Assembly: GCF_030272615.1 (NCBI RefSeq)
Contig: NC_081415.1
Coordinates: 601,113,644-601,177,643, forward strand
Source: Cryptomeria japonica
Taxonomy: Eukaryota > Streptophyta > Pinopsida > Cupressales > Cupressaceae
Direction of reading: 5' to 3'
DNA length: 64,000 nt
The notes under the pieces were generated by a model, which worked only from the letters and a program-made list of their open reading frames with translations, did not search any database and was not told the DNA's origin. A program made the translations under genes and the position numbers. Every line of letters starts with the position of its first letter. Position 1 is the first letter of the stretch. Shown here piece by piece: positions 47,022 to 58,662 of the stretch.

Positions 47022-47350
47022 TGTTAGAGTAATCTTTTATTAGCTAATAATTATTTATTTAATTACTAGTCTATTACACTCTATGCTTAAGCTAAACTTA
47101 GGAATCTTATAATTCTTTAGGGTTTTCACCTTTAGGGTTTCGAGTATCCTTTTATAAGGAGTCTCTCTTTGTATTTTCATAACAACTGTAATTATTGAAT
47201 TGCATTCTTGTTGCAAAATCAATATGAATCCTCTTTTCTGGATCTCTGAATTTTGGCCTCCATAGCTTTTTTGATTCTCTCCTTCTGTGACAAGTTTGCA
47301 TGTAGGTGATCTTTGGGAGCTTTAAAGTTGATTTTTCCTCAACTCCAATA
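47022..47350 (+). repeat. Left LTR of the 2.4 kb element
   Basis: It begins TGTTAGAGTAATCTTTTATTAG and ends CAACTCCAATA. Within it, CCTTTTATAAGGAG (about 47150) may be the TATA region. It matches 49113-49430 with scattered differences and a 12-base indel near GTTGCAAAATCA. Confidence 0.88.
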
Positions 47351-49112
47351 TGGTATTAGAGCCTACATCTGCTGCTGCTTGTTCCTGATTTTTCAGAAGA
47401 TTTTTTGGAGGAGGGTTTCAAGCTTTTTCAGAGTTTTTTTATTGGATCTGGGGTAGCTGTTTTGTTTTTGATCATTTTGGGCTCAAATGGACCTCACCGT
47501 TGAGCTCAGAATGCTTGGAAACCCTCCATTTCCACATAAAATTTGTCAAATTTGGGTTCTGGACTTTTTTTTTGGCACAAATTTTGAGAAATTCATTTGA
47601 AAAATCATTAAAAAATAATTTCAGAGCAGTTTGGGCCAAAAAGACCCCACCATTGGCTTCCAAAGGTCATTTCTAGTCATTTTGATATATAATTCAACGT
47701 ATTTCGGTGACAAGGGCATCTAGGCCATGATTTTTTCATTGGCACATTTTACGAGGCAACAAAATCCATACAGCTATACCTGCAAATGTGTCAATTTTTT
47801 TTAACCTTCTTCATGCCCTACAAGAGGGGTTTTTTCTTTTGGTCGTAACTTGGGCAAACAGAGTTAGTTTTTCAAAAATGAATAGGCACCACAAAGCTCT
47901 TTTTGAGCTCTACTCAGATCTGGAGGTTTGAACTTTTGATTTTGCTTTTTTGATGGTGTTTTTTTTTTTTTTTCTATCCAAGCTAGAGGTTCTTTTTTGC
48001 ACTCCAAGAGACATAACTTGAGCATCCAAACTCTATTTTTTGAAAAATTTATATTGTTGGAAAGCTTGTTCTATGTACTTTCCAGTCATATGAGTTTTCT
48101 TTCCAGATTTTTCTTGAGGTATATTTTATTCAGTTTTTTTTCTTTTCAACACTCTGGTAAATATCTTGGATGTTTCAAGTCCTGGGATCTCTTTCTCTGA
48201 GTAGGATGTCTCATTTTTGGCTATTCTTTTTGTTTCCATTCTTTTGCCTCTTCTTATCATTGTAGCATTTTATTTATGCAAACACACTGAGATAAAGTGC
48301 CATCATGCATTGTATACTTGAGATTTTGCACATCTTGTGCCTTATTGTACATGCACTACTTATAAAGTGCCATGGGGGGGTTGATGTTTGCCTTTGTTTT
48401 CCATCTACCTTTTTCATGTGAGTTTTCCTTACATGACATTAACCTCATGATGTGTTTCAAGTGAGTGTTCCTTCCATGACACTATGTACTTTCTCTGCAC
48501 ATTCGATGTTCCTGGTTCTTCGTCATGCAGTTCTTGTTGGTCATTCTTTTCAATGTACCTGTCCCTCTCCCTTTCAACATTATGGGGAGGTTTGTCTTGT
48601 TGTTCTAATGCTTCCTTAGTTCGATTGATCAACTCTTTAGGCTTTGGTGTTTCATGCCATCTATATCTTTGAGTTCAGTTGTTTGCCTTTGCTTGTCATC
48701 TGATTCAAGTAGTGTCATTTGAGGGCACTCATGCAGATTAATATTTTCTATATCTGGTCATGTTTTATTTCAGTGGAGGTTCTTCAAATCAATAGTTACT
48801 CTTTGATTGTGTTTGCATCTATATCATGCTTCAGTGGTGTTCTTCATTCTCTTCTTTTTGTTCCTATCTTCTGGAACACTCTTGTTTGGAGGCTTCTTAG
48901 TCCTTCACTTGAGCTTTCATCTCTTCTTGGAGAGTAGTTTTGTTCCCATAGGGTTTTATCCTTTTTCTCCACTTTACAGAGATTTTATTGTACTTGGGTA
49001 CCTCATTAGGCCTAGTTGTCGGGACCCATTGTTGCTTTCCTGCATTTTTTTATATGGTTTTTTAGTCCTTAATTATTTTTTAGCTACTCCCTAAGTTCAT
49101 CTTAAGGGGGGG

Positions 49113-49430
49113 TGTTAGAGTAATCTTATACTAGCTAATAATTTTTATTTAATTATTAGTCTATTATACTCTATTCTTAAGCTAAACTTAGGAATCTTAT
49201 AATTCTTTAGTGTTTTAACCCTTAGGGTTTGGAGTATCCTTTTATAAGGGTTCTCTCTTTGTATTTTCATAACAACTGTAATTATTGAATTGCATTCTTC
49301 AATATGACTCATCTTTTCTGAATCTTTGAATTTTGGTCTCCATAGCTTTTTTGCTTCTCTCCTTCTGTGACAGTTTTGCATGCAGGTGATCTTTGGGAGC
49401 TATAGAGTTGATTTTTCCTCAACTCCAATA
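49113..49430 (+). repeat. Right LTR of the 2.4 kb element
   Basis: It begins TGTTAGAGTAATCTTATAC straight after the purine tract and ends CAACTCCAATA. The exact last base is uncertain by about three. Confidence 0.86.
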
Positions 49431-51202
49431 CTATTGATACTAGTTGTCTTAGTGTTGGACAAGTGCAACAATAAAATAGCTCTTGCAAGAAGCCACTAGT
49501 GGTAGATACTCATACTATTCAGAATCCTACATCAAGTGCCATTGCCGCTACAAAACTATCATTTGCAGCTTCAGAATAGACCCCTTAAAAGACTATAAAA
49601 AACTACACATGCAAGTGCCAGTGAGATAGGATCAATAATGGTTGTTGGTACTCCTCATAATGCATTAGTTAAAACCACAGACATAGGTGGAACTAGAGCC
49701 TTTGCTATTTCACCTTTCAAACATTCAATTGCTTTAGCAAGCCCAAATTTTCAATTTCGTGATTACTATAAAAAATTTGAACACACAAGAAATGCAAATA
49801 AAGAAAAAAAGAGAGCATTAAAGAGGGTTTCCTTGACTGAAGTTTTAGAGGAACAACCTATAAGGAACAAGGTATTTACAACATATGACCCACACAAAGA
49901 TATGATGGAGTTCATGGTTGTTATGCCCCCAAATAAAGATAAAAATCCACCACACAGTTAGATAGATCCCTCTGAATTTCAAGTTAGCACCCTCCAAATG
50001 GATTTTTCCAAAGTACAAAATGTGGACAAAATTAGTGTGTCAAAAAAGACTAACGAACTAGTCTACACTTCACTGCTAAGGTGGAGAGAAAAAAATAAGC
50101 TGGAAAAACAAATAGAAAAGTTACAGGTAGACCTGGCAAACAAAAAAATCAAAGAGGAAAGAAATAGATAACAAGTGCAATGATTTACAGAAAAGGATAA
50201 AAAATTCAGGCTCTGCAGTAGAAATTGTAGAGCAGGAAAAGATGGAGGCAAAATTGAAGGAACTGAGGGAAAAAATGGCTAAAAGCAGTAAAAATATTGA
50301 TGATGAAAGAGCCAATTTACAAAATTTATACAAAATTTATGAGTCTTCTGTTGCCGAAATAAAAAAAATACAGGACCTATTGGATCATGAGAAGGAAAAA
50401 GAAAAACATTTGGAAGAGGAAGTAGAGGAAGAAAGAAAAAAATATGCACAAATGAAAGAAGACCTACATAATGCAAATGATAAAATTAAAACTTTAGAGG
50501 ATAGATTGAAAGATAATTTATGAAAAATACAACAAAGTATATACAAGAAAACATTTGGGGGCAAATAATGCAGAGGAGTGAAAAGTTGTGTGAATGGTTT
50601 GAATTGAATGAAAGTATGAGATTAATTTATTGCAAGATCAAAGGGAACATTGAGAAGAGAATACATGTTTATTCAAAGGAGGATATGACAAAATAAATTT
50701 TGCAAGTATTCTACAATACTAGTTACAACTATTTGGTATCCAAGGGAATTAACAACCGCATTGATGCCACAATTAAGACATCATCTATCCTTCAAAATAC
50801 CAAAAAATAAGGGAAACATAAAAAATTATGGATAAAGGTGGCAAAAAGATATTGAAGCTACAAGAAAAGATAACCACTTTGATTAAACTTGTTTTGCTAA
50901 AGTCCATTGACCCATCAAATAAATTCATTGGAAAAGAAGCTTACAAAAAAAGCATGGAGGAAAAAATGAAGTTTGATCTAGAATTTCTTCCTAAGGACAT
51001 GACTCCCCAAAACTTTCTGAAATTCATCAAACTATTTACAACTTTGAATGCGGTATTGGGTGAAACAGTGATGTCAAGTCACTCTTCTAAATATGGACTT
51101 TTGACAAAGTTGTAGTTGACTTTCCATAGTTTAAAGAATATTGACCTTCTATTAGACGAAGAGTGGAACACCCTACAAAAAATGACACAAAAATCTCAAT
51201 AA
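49431..51202 (+). pseudogene. Element H ORF2-like gene, second part: linker and coiled coil
   Basis: Open stretches at 49638-49961 (TRAFAISPFKHSIALASPNF), 50242-50523 and 50828-51202, in different frames, continue the gene after the 2.4 kb element. The middle one is strongly charged with heptad spacing (MEAKLKELREKMAKSSKN; KIQDLLDHEKEKEKHLEEE), a clear coiled coil. The last ends WNTLQKMTQKSQ at a TAA at 51200. No pol motif is present. J inserted 130 bases beyond. Confidence 0.5.
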
Positions 51203-51331
51203 TCATAGTATGTATTGCACAGTTTTATGCTTTTATTCTAAATTTCAAGGTTTTATATTTTTTCTGTTTGGAATTCGACATCGCTTGAAATAACTCTATT
51301 TTATGAACAAGAAAAAACTAGCACTCGCTAT

Positions 51332-52038
51332 TTTTGGCAAATGCACACTCCAATGATAAATTGTAGGTGATTGAAGGTATTGTCATTGATGGCAACCTTA
51401 CAATCCTATGGTAATTACCGACACCCCAGCCGACAGGATTTTATTTTTTATTTAATTGTAAAATCTTTTTGTAAGCCGACAAGGCAAATTGTAATAGGAC
51501 TCATATAAGTATGAGATCTTGTAGGACCATTTATGTAAGTATGTATGGAATGTAAAAGGCAGATGCAAATATTAAGGCAGATTGTGGAATAAGGTTTATG
51601 GAAGTTGTATGAGCTTAAACTGGTACTGAACCTGGCATAGAAGATGCTGAACTGAAGCAGTACATGATATTGGATTTGCATAATCCATTTTTGTAAGTCA
51701 GTGAGACTTCCCTTTTCGTAATTAAGCAGTGAGCTTAGGCAGTTGGCCTTCCTACATGTGCAGGCCCCTATTGTAAGTAATATTAATTTATTGGCCAGTG
51801 AGTGAATATTGTGGGTCACAAATCCCATCGAGGTTTTTCCCACACCGGGTTTCCTCATTAAAAATATTGTGTTATGGCGTGCTTTCTATGTTGTGGTTAT
51901 TGATCTTATTTACTACATTATTTTTGGTTTACTGGTACACTATTTTGGAATCCAATTTGTTTAATAAGTTTAGAAAATCTATTAACCGACAAGATACTGA
52001 TTCATCCCCCCCTCTCAGTGTCTTTGGGAATCCTAACA
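51332..52038 (+). repeat. 5' LTR of element J (707 bp)
   Basis: It begins TTTTGGCAAATGCACACTCC (TG end mutated) and ends GGGAATCCTAACA. It contains AGGTTTTTCCCACACCGGG (about 51831-51850) and GATTCATCCCCCCCTCTCAG near the end, the U5 words also seen in the Copia LTRs. It lacks a 41-base segment present in the 3' LTR. Confidence 0.9.
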
Positions 52039-52053
52039 ATTGGTATCAGAGCC
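52039..52053 (+). other. Primer binding site of element J
   Basis: ATTGGTATCAGAGCC follows the LTR end and is identical to the standard Copia initiator-Met site. Confidence 0.92.
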
Positions 52054-52109
52054 TGGTCCTCTATTTTTGAAAGCCTAACAGCTTGAGGAAGATTCTGACA
52101 CTGGTACAG

Positions 52110-53233
52110 ATGAAAAACTTGAGAAAGCAATTGGAAACAACTCTTGCAGATTATGATGCAGAAAAGTTGAAAAATATGAGACTTGAAGATGATCTGAAGG
52201 TTGCACAGGAAATCATTCAAGGACTTCAAGAAAATCTCACTATTGCTAGGAACAAAAGAAGAGAACTTCATTAGAAGATGTAGAGTGATGATGATGAAAA
52301 AGGAACTCTTAATGATCTTCTAAGCAAGATGAAGCAGGAAAACATGGCCTTGAGGAATGAGATGCAATATATGACTATGAGGTTTTGTAAAGACATTGAA
52401 GATCGAAAGAAGAATGAAGATGACTTGACTAGGAGAATCAATGATGCTGGAAATGAAAATCTAAGACTTAGTCATAAAAATGATATGTTGAAGACAAATA
52501 TGATTCACTTGGAGCATGATAAAACTGAACTCATGAGACAAAAAGATTTCTTAGAAAATGAGTTGGCTACTACAAATCAACACAAGGAGAAATTCAAGAA
52601 AAGATCAGAAGAACTTGATGACATGCTGAAAAATCAGAAACCTAATGGAGATACTAATGGTCTCGGCTTTGAAGTTGGTGAAAGCTCCGGTACTGCAAAC
52701 AATCATGATTACAAATCGATAAGACAACCTAATGCCTACAAATTTAATGGGAAATGCTTTAATTGAAACAAGAATGGTCATAGAGAAAATTAGTGTAGAT
52801 CTAGAAACTAACTAATTGAAACAAGAATGGTCATAGAGAAAATTAGTGTAGATCTAGAAACTATCTGAACACCAATGCACCCACCGGTCAATGTTCTAAA
52901 TGCAACAAAATTGGTCATAATTCAGAAAATTGCAGAATGAATGTAAGATGTTATGTTTGTGGAAGATTTGGACACTTATCTAATCAATGTAGAACACATA
53001 CCGACATAGGATATGGAAAAGCTATTCAGAAAAATAATGTGACTTGTTATGCTTGTAACAAGATTAGACATATTGCAAAATTTTGTAGAATTAAGGCACC
53101 ATTGGCAAATAACAAAGGACCTAGTTTGGAAGGTAAAGAGAAGATTGAAGAAGTAAAGCAAGAATTTTCAAAACAATGGATTAGAAAGTCGGATCAGAAT
53201 GTTAATGAAGCTATTCCTTCAATGGTAGAATAG
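52110..53233 (+). pseudogene. Gag-like gene of element J: coiled coil and four zinc knuckles
   Basis: The start is the ATG at 52110 (MKNLRKQLETTLADYD), 57 bases after the primer site. Residues 1-180 are a charged coiled coil (ENMALRNEMQYMTMR; KDFLENELATTNQHKEK), with stops at 52272 and 52278. DTNGLGFEVGESS follows. Four CCHC knuckles: the first (CFN-NKNGHREN-C) spoiled by stops, then CSKCNKIGHNSENC (about 52899), CYVCGRFGHLSNQC (about 52952) and CYACNKIRHIAKFC (about 53047, Gly replaced by Arg). A 53-base tandem duplication disturbs the frame between knuckles one and two. Ordinary Copia gag proteins, such as those of B, D and E, have one knuckle. The frame ends at 53233. Confidence 0.8.
52762..52867 (+). 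repeat. 53-base tandem duplication in J's gag
   Basis: ATTGAAACAAGAATGGTCAT and the following 33 bases are repeated at 52815. The unit is not a multiple of three, so it shifts the frame, and it duplicates half a zinc knuckle. Confidence 0.88.
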
Positions 53234-53575
53234 AGTATTACTCCACCGATAGGAGATTCTTCATCTAACTGAAAAGAAATCCTCTTGGGGGTATGGCAAT
53301 GAATTGAAAAACATGCTAGTTTACCCTCGGTTGATGGTGAGAAGTTGAATTACTTCTTTACCGATAGATGTGTTAAGTTTCACTTAACTGGTAGGCATTT
53401 AATATGGTAGTTGAAGGAAATGACATTATAAAGAAATTTTTTTTCACTCTTTTTCATTCACCAAGCATTCTAAACTCCTTAGAGTGCGAAAAACTCGAGC
53501 GAAGGCATCCACAATGAGAAGTGAAGCAAATCATTCAAGCATTTAAACCTAAAGACAGATTAAGGTATTTATACA
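53234..53575 (+). other. Spacer between gag and ORF2 of element J
   Basis: 340 bases with no supported coding. There is no overlap or continuous frame between the two genes, so ORF2 would need its own start, such as a subgenomic RNA, splicing or reinitiation. The last 150 bases before the ATG are A-rich and could be a leader. Confidence 0.4.
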
Positions 53576-56500
53576 ATGGCTTCCTCCTTTACACCTAAAT
53601 TCATTGCAAACCCTACTATAATTGAAGTGATTAAATGCCCTAGGCCTGTATTTAAAATTATTCCTGAAGTAGAAAAGAAGGATGATACCCTAGGAGCATT
53701 TTCTAAAATACCCAAAGGAGTTGCTTATGCTAAGGATCCTAGAATTTACATATATTGTCATATTGAGGAACTAGGTGCTGATGAGATTATGAATATGTAT
53801 AGGATAGTAAGATGTGATGAAAATAGTAATGTAAAACCGGAACACAAGATAATTGAAACCCTAGGTTTTGTGGAGATACTTAGCATTCCTGATTTTCCCA
53901 AAGAAGTTATAAGGATTGTATTGAGCAGAGCTCATGGGGAATTATTTTGGCTAGATTCCATTCATAAGATAATAAAAGAAGCAGTTAGGGAAGTGACAGG
54001 CTTACCTTCCACTGGTAGCAAGCCTAACAAGACTAAAAAGGTTCCAAACAACACTGTAATGACCCTAACTAGTGCAACCTTTGACAAGAGATCCCTAAGA
54101 GTCTATGATGTAAAGGATATCAATGTAAGATTCATTAGCATGATTCTTGGATACAAAGCTACACATGCCAACAGATTAAAATGTATTTCTAGTTTATGTA
54201 TCAAGAGTACTTACGACTTAGTAAACAGTAATGCAAAGATTGACATTTGTGAGTGGTTAAAAGATGAGCTAATAGACAATCGAAAGAAACTTAAGGGTGA
54301 CAAGAAAGACACATACAGATTTGGTAACTTACTTGTATGTCTATTGCTGTGTATCACTAAGGAAGTTCCTAGTATTGGTAGAAAGGATTTTGGATTTGAC
54401 ATTCCAGTAGGAAAACAACTTTTGGATATTCTTAATAACATGGGAGATGAAAGGGAGAAGAACATAATTGAACACTTTCAGGCATTGAAGGCTAGAATGA
54501 AAATTAGGGAAAGACTATCTCAATCCATAGTTGATAAATATCAAAATGAGATATGTTTTGTTATAAAGAAGGATGAAATCTAGATGGAGGCAGTGATTCC
54601 GAGGATAGTTTGGGTTACAGAGATGGGTTATGAGGCTGATGAGAACATAATAGAAACTTATGCAAAAGCACTTCTAGAAGCCCCTAAAGAACCAACAGAA
54701 GAAGTATTTGGAAATGCAGAAACCATTGAAAGTAAAGTTCAATCACATAAATGAATAAAGAAAATAGAACAAACAATTAGAAAGGCAACCAGATAGGTAA
54801 AGGAAATCAAGGAAGATATATTGAATATGACTGGTATTAAGGAGAGTGACTTGGAAGGATTACAACCAGAAACACATCTTTCACCGGTTGGTACCTCCCC
54901 TGATAGTGAAGTACCAACTGAATTCAAAAGGGTAGTAAGAAAAAGAAAACCTTCACCGATACTCACTCCTACATCTAAGAGAACAAGATAGAAACAATAG
55001 GCAGTAAGGCCTCCGACAAAGAAAATAACACCCAGGAAGAAAAAGGTAAAACAAGTTGTCCCTCCCTTAGAAAATCTTTTGAATGAAATAAATGAAGATG
55101 GTAACTTGTCAGATGTCAGCAAGTTGTATAAAACTTTCACTAATGAAGAAAAGGAAAGCATAGAAAACAATGTTATCCTACACTTTGACATTTACAAGAA
55201 ATTCTTGATAGAAGTTGTAAATGACTTGCCTAGTGACTTGTACAGAAGGTTAGATGCAAAAAGGTTAGCAATTGTTGAACTAGATAAGAAGATTAAGGTA
55301 GAGAAATTACTTGCAGTTACCCAGTAAGATCAGCATAAGAGATTGGTGAACTGATAAGTGAAGCAAATGGGACTGTATTTTCCATTGGTCACCGACATGT
55401 AGCATTAATGGCTGGCAAAGTAAATGAGATCACTGAAGAAACATCAGACAAATGGGATATCTTCTTTGTAGAGAAGGAAAAGAAAGAAGAACTTAAATGA
55501 CCAAAGACTTTCAAAGTCTATCAAAAGGAAAAGGAAAAAGATAAAGGTAAAGGCAAGGTAGGTGGTCCTCCGAGCATAAAAGTAATAGATAACTTGCCCC
55601 CACCTCCTTCTGATACTCCACCAACATAAACTGTTGATACACCTCCGATAAAAAATAATGTGGAGAGTATGGAAACTACACATGAGGATCCTAATCCTGA
55701 TTCAGAGGTGTTGTATACCATGAATATTGACACACAAGAAGTCAACATTGTGGTTGATAAGGAAACAACTGAGAAGAGAGATGTGGCAATTGAGCCACTG
55801 GTTGAGTACATTGCAGTTGAGACAAATGTTGAGGATACAGTTGGAAACATTGAGATTGGGATTGAAACACACACTGAACAATCAACTGATCCCTTGGATA
55901 CTGGAAAGATAGATACCACAGATGTACAAACTGAAAAACCTACTGAGCAACCGACTACTGATAAATCTATTGAGATACCGAAAGTAGACAGTTCTGAGGT
56001 ACTTACATAAAAACTGGTAGTTAACACTGAGACAAAATCAGAGAAACCAGAAGTGGAGAGCATAGAGAAACCGACAGAGGTACATTCTGAGAAACATGAA
56101 GAGGAAAAGGTTCAGACAGAGACTATGCCACCAACAATAGCTGAGAAACCCAAACCTTTGCTAGTAGAAATGTAGACTCAAACTGACCTACCAAAGGTCA
56201 ACATAAGCAAAGAGGTTACTCACACTGATGGATTGCAAATCGTTAAGGCAGTTGGACAATCTTCTGGTTCCTTCTTAACAGAATCAGACCGACAAATGTA
56301 ATAGAGGTTTTACTGGATTCCATCAAGAAAATCACAGAGTGTAATGCACAAGCATATAAGGCTATTGATGACACTATTCCTTTATTGAAATTGATTTTAC
56401 CCAAGTGCAATGTAGAAAATAAATATTCTTTGAGTCAACTCGACACATTGTCTAAGTACATCACCGACAATCTTTTGACAGTTGATCATATTAATGAGAC

Positions 56501-57049
56501 ATTCAGTGAGAAAATGAACAAGGAAAAAGAAAAATTCTTTGAAGAGAAAATAAAGAAGTGCATAGAATAGATTGACACCCTTCTACCGACACTAAACAAA
56601 ACTTTAACAATAAGGAACTGTACGGAGACACCTGCAAGATTGATCTTCTGACAATGGATATTGACAAGGAAATCAACATAGCACAAAAGGAAATAAATGA
56701 TATAGCTGATAATATCATTGGTTCATCAGAACCCATATTAGTTATAGAACAAGAGTTAGCTGGGTTTGAGGAGAAAATTGAGAAATTGGAGAAGGAGAAG
56801 GAGAAGGAAAGAATAAAATACAAGGCTAAGGAACTCAAATGCAGACTTGGTCTGAAACTAGACGTCCTCATCTCTTTGAGAAAAGAGATTTCTAAGGCTC
56901 TTGTTCCAAGACTTAAGAAACTAGAAGAGAAAATGCACATACTCACTGGTAGCATCCAAAGGACAGAAGAAACATTGAAGGATAGTGAGAGGTTCACTAA
57001 CAACTTGAATTTTGCATTAGCGGATATATATCAGATTGTAACCCACTAG
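53576..57049 (+). pseudogene. ORF2 of element J: uncharacterised retroelement protein of roughly 1,100 codons
   Basis: The start at 53576 (MASSFTPKFIANPTIIEV) gives an open 335-codon frame to 54583. Shared blocks with A: VFKIIPEVEKKDDTLGAFSK; WLDSIHKIIKEAVREVTGLP; KKDTYRFGNLLVCLLL. After a TAG the frame continues with basic, proline-rich sequence (FKRVVRKRKPSPILTPTSK) to a second conserved block (PLENLLNEINEDG ... LYKTFTNEEKESIENNV, 55065-55320). Then come a Thr/Glu-rich tail (55660-56010) and a charged coiled coil (56385-57049, KIEKLEKEKEKERIK). There is no enzyme motif. The N-terminal block vaguely recalls plant mobile domain proteins (HKI...EAV..VTGLP), but I would not call it. Confidence 0.65.
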
Positions 57050-57272
57050 TTACAGGGATTTCGACAAGAACTACACTCAATTGACATTAACTGATAGCCT
57101 TTGTCATTGATGCCAAAGGGGGAGTAGTAGAATGAGAAAAATGATTGACATAAGAGATCATCTACTCAGGGGGATCACACAATTTTGGAGCACACAGTTT
57201 TGGCAGATTTTTTTGGACAACTCATTTTGGATACAATTTTGACTTTTTCTCATGAGTGTTGCCATCAATGCC

Positions 57273-57284
57273 AGAGGGGGAGAT
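57273..57284 (+). other. Polypurine tract of element J
   Basis: AGAGGGGGAGAT lies directly before the 3' LTR. It is preceded by TTGCCATCAATGCC, the same word as before the purine tracts of B, D and E, which links J's priming signals to the Copia families here. Confidence 0.85.
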
Positions 57285-58032
57285 TGTTGGAAAATGCACA
57301 CTCCAATGAGAAATTGTAGGTGATTGAAGGTATTTTCATTGATGGCAACCTTACAATCCTATGGCATCAGTAGGCACTGACACCGACACTAGCAGTGACA
57401 AAGATGATTACCGACACCCCAGCCGACAAGATTTTATTTTGTATTTAATTGTAAAATCTTTTTGTAAGCCGACAAGGAAAATTGTAATAGGACTCATATA
57501 AGTATGAGATCTTGTAGGATCATTTGTGTAAGTATGTATGGAATGTAATAGGCAGATGCAAATATTAAGGCAAATTGTGGAATAAGGTTTATGGAGGTTG
57601 TATGAGCTTAAACTGGTACTGAACCTGGCATAGCAGATGCTGAACCAAAGTAGTAAATGATATTGGGTTTGCATAATCCATTTTTGTAAGTCAGTGAGAC
57701 TTCCCTTTTCGTAATTAAGCAGTGAGGTTTAGGCAGTTGGCCTTCCCGCATGCGTAGGCCCCTATTGTAAGTAATATTCATTTATTGGCCAGTGAGTGAA
57801 TATTGTGGGTCACAAATCCCACCAAGGTTTTTCCCACATTGGGTTTCCTCCTCAAGAATATTGTGTTATGGTGTGTTTTCTATGTTGTGGTTATTGATCT
57901 TATTTACTGTATTATTTCTGGTTTACCGGTACACTGTTTTGGAATGCAATTTGTTTAATATGTTTAGAAAATCTATTAACCGATAAGATACTGATTCACC
58001 CCCCCCTCTCAGTATCTTTGGGAATCCTAATA
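57285..58032 (+). repeat. 3' LTR of element J (748 bp)
   Basis: It begins TGTTGGAAAATGCACACTCC and ends GGGAATCCTAATA. It matches the 5' LTR but has 41 additional bases at about 57366-57406 (AGTAGGCACTGACACCGAC...). Confidence 0.9.
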
Positions 58033-58037
58033 GATAT

Positions 58038-58662
58038 TTCTAATCCAACCTTTGATGCACAGTGCAAACCTTCAACCTTGTAAATTTGTATTCTCAAATT
58101 CTCCCAAGTTTTAACATTTCTGCATTTCTCTATTTCTAATTTCTAGGTTTTGGGCACTGCTGTTATCTATATTTAATTTGTCATGGCTTCAATTAATATT
58201 TAATTTTGAACTCTATTTTTTGAACATGAGACATGTAGTAGTTGTTAAATTGCTAAATTGCTAATCCAGCCTGTGATGGCCATGTAAATTTGTGCTTAGT
58301 TTGTGATATTGATGGCAGTCGGGGTGATATATTCACTGTTTTGTGCCTTAATAATGGATTTTGATGTTGAGTCTTCACATGTTGCAAATTGACCTGAGGC
58401 TGTCATTTCTCCCTTGTTTCTATAAAAGGGAATTCAGGGTCATTTGCAAAGGGTTCTAAAACTTTGTAATGATTTTTGCATGGAGAATCACACATAGTGG
58501 TGTATTGAATGAATTATATCTAAATAAACATCTCTACATTAATAAACACATTATGGTCTTTTATTATGCTATTTTAAATCTGGAAATAGAAAGTTGAAAA
58601 ATACAATTACAAATCAATATTAAATTCTAATTGCAAAAAGTTGACAGACTCATAAAATATCA
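58038..58662 (+). other. Flank of element J; possible LTR remnant of element H
   Basis: No gene. A TATA-like TCTATAAAAGGGA at about 58418-58430 is followed by TCTAAAACTTTGTAATG, a layout seen in LTR promoters. No partner copy exists in the window, so an H LTR is only a guess. Confidence 0.3.

Larger units (their letters stand above)
47022..49430 (+). mobile_element. Small non-coding LTR retroelement (2.4 kb)
   Basis: Two LTRs of about 320-330 bases (47022-47350, 49113-49430) surround 1.76 kb without any retroelement protein. TGGTATTAGAGCC at 47351-47363 is a primer site one base from the Copia standard, and CTTAAGGGGGGG at 49101-49112 is the purine tract. These features make it a non-autonomous element that needs another element's enzymes. 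The interior is pyrimidine-rich, with a 65-codon antisense open frame (48429-48632) of unknown meaning. I could not fix a clean target duplication. Confidence 0.87.
51332..58032 (+). mobile_element. Element J: complete pol-less Copia-type retroelement with multi-knuckle gag and ORF2 (6.7 kb)
   Basis: LTRs at 51332-52038 and 57285-58032, a perfect Copia primer site, a purine tract, and flanks GCTAT (51327-51331) and GATAT (58033-58037), a five-base duplication with one mismatch. The interior holds a coiled-coil/zinc-knuckle gene and ORF2 only. There is no DSG protease, no integrase, no FVDD reverse transcriptase and no RNase H in any frame that I can see. Size and order are those of element A. 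It must rely on enzymes from elsewhere if it ever moved, which the LTRs and duplication say it did. Confidence 0.88.

Noticed and set aside
48429-48632. Antisense 67-codon frame as a captured host gene
   Set aside because: I could not match it to any known protein, so it is mentioned only as a possibility under the 2.4 kb element.
55521-56063. 180-codon minus-strand frame rich in Ser, Val and Thr
   Set aside because: It is the antisense of the Thr/Glu-rich tail of J's ORF2; composition explains it.
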